64,000 bases of DNA from positions 276,402 through 340,401 of the forward strand of contig PMZI01000023.1 in NCBI GenBank assembly GCA_003170475.1, in the 5' to 3' direction. Positions 58,533 through 64,000 of the stretch are shown here, one piece after another. The DNA is from Ignavibacteriota bacterium. Lineage in GTDB: Bacteria; Bacteroidota; Ignavibacteria; UBA10030. A program made the position numbers and the translations under genes. Position 1 is the first letter of the stretch; the number at the start of each line of letters is the position of its first letter. The notes beneath the pieces are model-generated. The model saw nothing but the letters and a program-made list of their open reading frames with translations. It did no database searches and was not told the origin of the DNA.

Positions 58533-59450
58533 TTAGGGCATCGGTGGGGCTCCAACGGTTTTGTCAGCGAGGCGGTCCCATGCTTTGACAAGAAATGGCA
58601 CGATCAGCAGGGCGATGAACGCGACCACGATGCCAACGACTGCATCGGTGACAAAATGATAGCGCAGGTAAAACGTCGAGACGTACAGGGAAAGCACGAC
58701 AGGCGTCAACACATAGAAAGTGGGCCGGTGGTAGCGGTAGGCCATCACCCACATGATGGTGGCCGCGGCGGTGTGCGGACTGGGAAGGTTGCCGCCGACG
58801 AAGTGAACATTGGAACGCATGAGTTCACCGAAGAATGTAAACGCATATCCCTTCAATGGCACAGTGTACAAGTCACCGATCGTCGCCATCGGTCCGGCGA
58901 CGGGGAAAAGAATGAATCCGATATCGCAGAGAATATTGGTGAACCCGAGAGTGAAGAGGTAATCTTCCATGGCAACGTCACCGCGCAGGTAATAAATGAG
59001 CCCACACAGCATGGGATACATCGGAACGTAAATGACGTAGGCAAACATCATCCATTCGGTCAGGGGAGGCGTTGTGATATGCTGGAGCCAGAGTGTCGGC
59101 TGCACTCCAAAAATGTACTGCTCCGCATCCATCACGTACGCATCCAACCATTGGCCCTGAAGAATGAGCTGCAGTTTGTCGACAGCGCCGAAAAGGTAAG
59201 CGTACGCAAGAGTTACCGCGACGACACGAAGAAAGAAACGAGGAAACTTCTTCGCTATTTTCTCCGAGCTGAAAACAAGCGCCAGGTACACCGCTCCGAC
59301 CACGATGTTCTTGATGATCAGCATCCACCACCCCTGAACCGACGGGTAGAAGAGAAGTGCGAGGATGCTGAAGAACGAAAGGGTAAAGAGAATGAGTCCG
59401 TCTGTGGCGCGGAGTCGAAAACCTGCGATATGTATTGTCTTGTCAGTCAT
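58533..59450 (-). CDS. PAP2 superfamily membrane phosphatase / phosphotransferase-like
   Basis: GGNLPSPHTAAATIMW and YLRYHFVTDAVVGIVV motifs, multiple TM segments. Confidence 0.8.
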   Translation of the reverse strand: MTDKTIHIAGFRLRATDGLILFTLSFFSILALLFYPSVQGWWMLIIKNIVVGAVYLALVFSSEKIAKKFPRFFLRVVAVTLAYAYLFGAVDKLQLILQGQWLDAYVMDAEQYIFGVQPTLWLQHITTPPLTEWMMFAYVIYVPMYPMLCGLIYYLRGDVAMEDYLFTLGFTNILCDIGFILFPVAGPMATIGDLYTVPLKGYAFTFFGELMRSNVHFVGGNLPSPHTAAATIMWVMAYRYHRPTFYVLTPVVLSLYVSTFYLRYHFVTDAVVGIVVAFIALLIVPFLVKAWDRLADKTVGAPPMP

Positions 59451-59494
59451 CCTGAGAGGGATCGCGGTGAGATTCTAGAGTGATGGGAATTCAG

Positions 59495-60238
59495 TTATCG
59501 TAAGAAACAAATCGAGTAGTCCAGGACAACGCCCAGGAGCCAGTGGAGGAGAATGATAAAGAGAATTGACTGTGCCCGGAATGCAATGATTCCCCAGATC
59601 AACGCGCCGATCACGGAACTGTAAATTTCACCTGTGGGCTTGCCGATATGAAGAATGCAGGAAAGTGCTGTTTGCACGAGAATTGCTTGCCAGTCGCCAA
59701 GCGTTTGACGTAGTCCAAATTGCATGAATCCGCGAAAATATGTTTCCCACCCGATGTAGAAAAGGAGATACGAAAACGCGTGACTGAGAAATGCCGTCGA
59801 CGAAATACCAGCGCCCTTAAAAAGGGGATACTCGGCAACAAATTCCGGATCATTTCTGGAGAGGTACGATGCGAGGGCAAAAATCGGCGCAAGCACGAGA
59901 AATGCCTTCAATCCGAAACGCCAATCTCCGACCTGCAAACCGAATGAAGAAAGACGTTCTTTGAAAACAAACCTGATAATCAGAAACGGAACAACAGCGA
60001 AGAGAGCGAAAGCAGACAAGTACGTATAGAGTTCTGCCGTGCGCTGCGGATCACCAAAGAGCACAAGCGTTGATGTGAGGTTGCTCAAGTAGAAGGGTTT
60101 GGTGCCGAAATATTTCCACGTGGTGAGAATAAACGGAGTCAAGAGCAGAATAATCGTCGGCTTCTTGTTTTCGCCCGTGATTAACCCGCTCAGCGAAAAA
60201 GAGGTCGTGAATCGGCCAACGGAAGGCGGCATCTTCAT
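59495..60238 (-). CDS. CPBP-family (CAAX-type) intramembrane protease-like
   Basis: FYIGWETYFRGFMQFGL, ALSCILHIGKP, IWGIIAFRAQSILFIILLHWLLG. Start refined from 60274 (ATGA overlap with upstream stop). Confidence 0.75.
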   Translation of the reverse strand: MKMPPSVGRFTTSFSLSGLITGENKKPTIILLLTPFILTTWKYFGTKPFYLSNLTSTLVLFGDPQRTAELYTYLSAFALFAVVPFLIIRFVFKERLSSFGLQVGDWRFGLKAFLVLAPIFALASYLSRNDPEFVAEYPLFKGAGISSTAFLSHAFSYLLFYIGWETYFRGFMQFGLRQTLGDWQAILVQTALSCILHIGKPTGEIYSSVIGALIWGIIAFRAQSILFIILLHWLLGVVLDYSICFLR

Positions 60239-61254
60239 CGGCTCCTTCTGTCTGTTCGTTGGTTGAGCAGCCACTCATAGGTTATGCGAACCCCCTCCTT
60301 GAGTGGCGTAATCGTGTAGCCAAGTTCGCGTTCGGCCTTCTCCAGAGAATACACCCAATCCTGAAGAAACGTCTCAACCCATCCCGGCGTGATTTGAGGA
60401 TACATGCCGAGCCACTCCGCCTTTTTTTTCTCGAATCCGGCGTAGAAATAGGCGATTCTCGGGGGCAGGTTCATTTGAAAGTGCTTCTTGCCGCTGACTT
60501 CATCGACGAGTTGAAACAGTCGCTTGAGTGAGGCATTCTCGCCGCCGAGGATATAGCGCTCTCCAATTTTTCCTTTTTCCATGGCCAAAATGTGACCGCG
60601 AACCAAGTCATCCACGAGCGCATAGTTGCCGATGTCTTTGCCACCGTTGAGAAGAACGGGCACCTTCCCCTTGTCGTACATATCGATCATCAGCGACACG
60701 GAGTTTCCCTCGGTCAGCTTGCCGGGGCCATAGACACGCGTAGGGTTGACGATCACGACCGGAAATCCTCTTGCCGCGAACTGAAGCGCTTCCCGTTCAG
60801 CAGTGGTTTTCGTCTCTTCATATTCTGTGAAATATCGCTGTGTTATCCGTGGCATGTTCTCAGTCCCAATAACACCGGGGAGCGTTGGCCCGAACGCAAC
60901 GATCGTTGAAGTGAATACAAGACGCTCTACGCCGAGTCCCACAGCGGCTTCGAATACGTTCCGCATTCCACCGACGTTCTGTTCAAAGAACACCTTTGGA
61001 TTCTTCGCCCAGTTTTTAGCATATGCGGCCAGATGGAACACCCGGTCACAGCCCTCCATTCCCCGCTCGAGCGATTTTCGGTCGAGGATGTCTCCGGTGA
61101 CAAGCTTGATGCGCTCGTGGGAAAGACCATCAATGTTGCTTGTGCTCCTTGTGAGAGCATGGACAGTATGACCTTGACGGACAAGTTCGTTGACGAGCTT
61201 GGTTCCGATAAAACCTGTAGAGCCGGTTACGAAAATGGTTTTTGCTGAAGCCAT
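60235..61254 (-). CDS. NAD-dependent epimerase/dehydratase (extended SDR)
   Basis: IFVTGSTGFIGTKLVNELV, VFHLAAYAKNW, RYFTEYEETKTTAEREAL, NPTRVYGPG. Confidence 0.92.
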   Translation of the reverse strand: MASAKTIFVTGSTGFIGTKLVNELVRQGHTVHALTRSTSNIDGLSHERIKLVTGDILDRKSLERGMEGCDRVFHLAAYAKNWAKNPKVFFEQNVGGMRNVFEAAVGLGVERLVFTSTIVAFGPTLPGVIGTENMPRITQRYFTEYEETKTTAEREALQFAARGFPVVIVNPTRVYGPGKLTEGNSVSLMIDMYDKGKVPVLLNGGKDIGNYALVDDLVRGHILAMEKGKIGERYILGGENASLKRLFQLVDEVSGKKHFQMNLPPRIAYFYAGFEKKKAEWLGMYPQITPGWVETFLQDWVYSLEKAERELGYTITPLKEGVRITYEWLLNQRTDRRSR

Positions 61255-61573
61255 GGAATATCCTGAAGAATGGGTAACTCACTGGTGAATCATCGGCGGG
61301 TCGAACAAAAGCTAAACTAGCGAAAAAAGGGCTGAGTCTCAATGGAAATTCGAAAATCGCCCGCGGCGCCCACCGCCGTGCCGGTCGATACTCCGTAGAC
61401 CATGGAATCTGCTTATGGAATCGGTTGGGAATCAACCGTTGATGTTCCGGCATTTTTCGATTGCATTTCCAAACGCGCTCCTGTACACTGGAAACGCGCA
61501 TCGGTCGCATGGGGGCGGGTGTTCTCGCCGGGGTGGTCCCTGCGTCGCAATGAAATTCGAGAGGAAGAGAATC

Positions 61574-62176
61574 ATGAAAACATTCATCTGCGTTTTGTTG
61601 CTGGCGTTTCTCCCTTCGTTGTTGTGGGCGCAGAAGATCGGCGTCCTGCCATTCGAAGATGCAGCCAATGCTGGCCCGGAGCTCGGAGATCAAGTGGCCA
61701 AATTTATCCGATCCGAGTTCATGAAGAACAAGAAGTACATACCAAAATTCATTCAAGTTCCCAAGCCCAAAGATGAAGAACCCACGCCTGTAGATCTTGA
61801 CAAAGCCGTGGAGCTGGGGAAGAAGAACGGAGTTGCCTACGTGGTGATCGGGACAATCCTGGAGGCCGAAGTCAGCAAGAGTTCATCGGGAGTGGGAGGG
61901 ATCACGGTTCTTGGACAGTCTGTCGGGTCTTCGTTGCGGACGGTGACAGCATCTGTCGTTATTCAGGGCGATCTCATTTCGGTTTCCACGCGTGCACTCA
62001 TCGAGAGCTTCCGTGCAAGCGGGAGCAAAACGGATAAATCCGTTGGTGCAGACGTTTCGACGGAATGGGGAAGTATCAATTCGGACAAGGAAGAGGGGGG
62101 AAACACGCCGAACGCGCAAGCACTTCGTGAGGCTGTCGAGGATCTGGTCAAACAGATGTCTGAAAAAATCCAGTAA
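61574..62176 (+). CDS. CsgG-like secreted protein
   Basis: Signal peptide MKTFICVLLLAFLPSLLWAQ then KIGVLPFEDAANAGPELGDQVAKFI, YVVIGTILEAEV. ORF track start 61415. Confidence 0.6.
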   Translation: MKTFICVLLLAFLPSLLWAQKIGVLPFEDAANAGPELGDQVAKFIRSEFMKNKKYIPKFIQVPKPKDEEPTPVDLDKAVELGKKNGVAYVVIGTILEAEVSKSSSGVGGITVLGQSVGSSLRTVTASVVIQGDLISVSTRALIESFRASGSKTDKSVGADVSTEWGSINSDKEEGGNTPNAQALREAVEDLVKQMSEKIQ

Positions 62177-62207
62177 GCGGATTCGTTCCGCCTCACAACT
62201 TCAAACA

Positions 62208-62253
62208 AATGACCGTCATCTCCTGCTCATGTCGAGGGAAGATGACGGTCATT
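62208..62253. terminator. Bidirectional terminator between convergent genes
   Basis: Perfect 14-bp inverted repeat AATGACCGTCATCT ... AGATGACGGTCATT. Confidence 0.8.
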
Positions 62254-62264
62254 GTCGTTCATAG

Positions 62265-64000
62265 CTATTTCAAAACCTGGAGCTTCAGATGCGAGTTCAA
62301 GGCAGGCGTGTGATACACGCGTTGAGTCGCCTTCTGGAAATCAGATTCCTTCGCATGATAGATATCCACAAACGTCTGCGGATTACGGTCGATCATCGGG
62401 AACCAGGTGCTTTGGATCTGGACCATGATCCGGTGGCCCTTCTTGAACGTGTGGAAGATGTCGTTCAAGACGAATTCGATCTTCGTCGGCTGATTCGGTA
62501 CAAATGCTTCCGGCTTCGCCATACTATTTCTGAATTTCCCTCGCAACACGTCGCCGCGCACCATTCTCTGAGCGCCTCTCACCTTCGGATCGTTTCTCTG
62601 TCCGCCCGGGCCTAACAGCGGGAAGTTTTCCGGCAATACATCGATTACCTTCACGATCCAATCCGAATCTGTGCCGGTCGTTGAAACATACAAACTTGCT
62701 GTGATCGGACCGGCCACCGTGATATCGTCTGTCAGTACATCAGTCTCATACACAAGCACGTCGGGGCGAGTCCAGACAAAGCGTTGGTCTTCAAGCGGAA
62801 ACGCCGCATTGTACCAATGACGTATCTCGGAGGTATAAGGAACCGGTTTTGAAGGGTCGCTAATGTATTCATCGTACTCCGAGGAATGGTCTCCCTGGGT
62901 TGGCGGGGTAAACGAAAGATGATTCTTGTCGTCCAGGTACAATTCCGTTGGCTTGACATTCTTCGGAGGCCAGCTATCGAGGAATCTCCAGACATTACTC
63001 CCCGTTTCAAAGACCATCGCTTTTGCCAGATTTGGCTGACCCTTGTCTTTCAAATAGAAGTTGAAAAACGGCACGACAATACTATCGACGTAGAACTTTC
63101 CTGTTGCTGAGCCCCATTTCATATATCCGAGCGAGTCGCCGTTATCGTATCCCCATTCGCCATGCGACCATGGGCCCATGACCAGCCTATTTTGATTCTT
63201 GGGGTTTAGGCTATTGATGGCGGCATAAAGATTGAGAGCGCCGTAGAGGTTTTCGGAATCATACCATCCACCGACAACAAGGGTAGCGGGTTTGATGTTC
63301 TTCACGTGCGGCAGGATATTGCGGGCCTCCCAGAAACTGTCCCAAGTGCCGTGATTCATGATGTCATTCCAGAATCCCACGCTGTCTTTGAAATAGCGTG
63401 TGTTTGCATTGGGGAGCGGTCCAAGATTGAGGAAGAACTTGTATCCGTCAATCGTTCCGTGATCGAATGGATGGGAATCATTTTCGGTCGGTGTGGGGCG
63501 CGGCCAACCGAAGCGGGCAAAGAAATCAAACGCGTGCGGCAGAAGAAACGCGCCATTGTGAAAGAAATCGTCTCCCGACATCCATTTTGAAACCGGTGCT
63601 TGTGGAGAAGTTGCCTTGACTGCCGGGTGAGCATCAATGGTGCCGGTGGTGCTATAGAAGCCGGGATACGAGATCCCATAAATCCCAGCACGACCATTAT
63701 TGTGCCGGATATTCTTGACGAGCCAGTCCACCGTGTCGTATGTATCGCTGCTCTCGTCGATGTCCTTGGGACTCTTTTTGTTCTCGATGTAGGGGCGAAC
63801 ATTGAGGAACGTCCCCTCCGACATGTAGCGTCCCCGGACATCCTGGATGATCAAAATATATCCTTCCTCTGCGAACTTCAGTGCCTGCGTTCCGAGGTAC
63901 GGCGGGTAAAAGTTTTCTCCGTAAGGAGCGGAGCTGTACGGAGTGCGATTGATGAGGAACGGGTAACTCTTTGTTGTATCTATCGGAGTATAGACCGCGG
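62265..64000 (-). CDS. CocE/NonD-family hydrolase (X-Pro dipeptidyl-peptidase S15-like), truncated by window end
   Basis: Frame stays open upstream of 63854 to the window edge (AVYTPIDTTKSYPFLINRTPYSSAPYGENFYPPYLGTQALKFAEEGYILIIQDVRGRYMSEG); GISYPGFYST nucleophile elbow. Confidence 0.9.
   Translation of the reverse strand, partial: AVYTPIDTTKSYPFLINRTPYSSAPYGENFYPPYLGTQALKFAEEGYILIIQDVRGRYMSEGTFLNVRPYIENKKSPKDIDESSDTYDTVDWLVKNIRHNNGRAGIYGISYPGFYSTTGTIDAHPAVKATSPQAPVSKWMSGDDFFHNGAFLLPHAFDFFARFGWPRPTPTENDSHPFDHGTIDGYKFFLNLGPLPNANTRYFKDSVGFWNDIMNHGTWDSFWEARNILPHVKNIKPATLVVGGWYDSENLYGALNLYAAINSLNPKNQNRLVMGPWSHGEWGYDNGDSLGYMKWGSATGKFYVDSIVVPFFNFYLKDKGQPNLAKAMVFETGSNVWRFLDSWPPKNVKPTELYLDDKNHLSFTPPTQGDHSSEYDEYISDPSKPVPYTSEIRHWYNAAFPLEDQRFVWTRPDVLVYETDVLTDDITVAGPITASLYVSTTGTDSDWIVKVIDVLPENFPLLGPGGQRNDPKVRGAQRMVRGDVLRGKFRNSMAKPEAFVPNQPTKIEFVLNDIFHTFKKGHRIMVQIQSTWFPMIDRNPQTFVDIYHAKESDFQKATQRVYHTPALNSHLKLQVLK

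Noticed and set aside
32-63854. Many 60-210 aa ORFs on the opposite strand or in alternative frames inside the main genes (e.g. 5355-5978 -, 15793-16533 -, 43417-44121 +, 47793-49034 -, 56885-57802 +, 58434-59483 +)
   Set aside because: They fully overlap genes with recognisable families, lack recognisable domains and have low-complexity or biased compositions typical of shadow ORFs.
1-64000. CRISPR arrays, tRNA/rRNA genes, transposases, phage or toxin-antitoxin/defence genes
   Set aside because: Looked for repeat-spacer structure, cloverleaf-like intergenic sequence and recognisable mobile or defence proteins and saw none; intergenic space is minimal.

Overview
A gene-dense bacterial chromosomal window with no rRNA, tRNA, CRISPR array or transposase that I could see. 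Content suggests an FCB-group-like lineage (GWxTD protein, TonB, Asp-box propellers), but taxonomy is only a guess. (1) About 32-42,892: some 33 consecutive + strand genes, almost all with very short gaps or start/stop overlaps. They look like one large catabolic cluster: exported (alpha/alpha)-toroid-like proteins alternating with 7-Asp-box beta-propellers, GH38, GH3, a heparinase-II/III-like lyase, a further glycosidase-like protein, sugar kinases (two PfkB, ROK, a GALK2-type GHMP kinase, glycerate kinase), an aldolase, Gfo/Idh/MocA oxidoreductases, an NSAR/OSBS-like enolase-superfamily enzyme, an M20 deacylase, a DHOD-like/ferredoxin pair, and an SSS symporter. No SusC/SusD pair is present. 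Inside it sits an MtaB/MtaC/UroD-type corrinoid methyltransferase cassette (29,164-32,250), strongly resembling the methanol:corrinoid methyltransferase system of methanogens and acetogens; its UroD-type member has lost the usual HxC zinc motif. (2) 42,958-44,055: YchF on the - strand. (3) 44.2-56.0 kb: arginine biosynthesis argC-J-B-R-G ... argH, with tandem ArgR-box-like sites before argC and a GWxTD protein, a TonB protein and an amidase inserted before argH. (4) 56.1-64 kb: D-aminoacylase, YIP1, PAP2, CPBP, epimerase, a CsgG-like protein and a CocE/NonD hydrolase cut by the window end. The most promising leads are the corrinoid cassette embedded in a glycan locus and the duplicated propeller/toroid module, whose toroid proteins are candidates for an undescribed polysaccharide-active family. 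All family calls are from motif recognition by eye; no searches were run.
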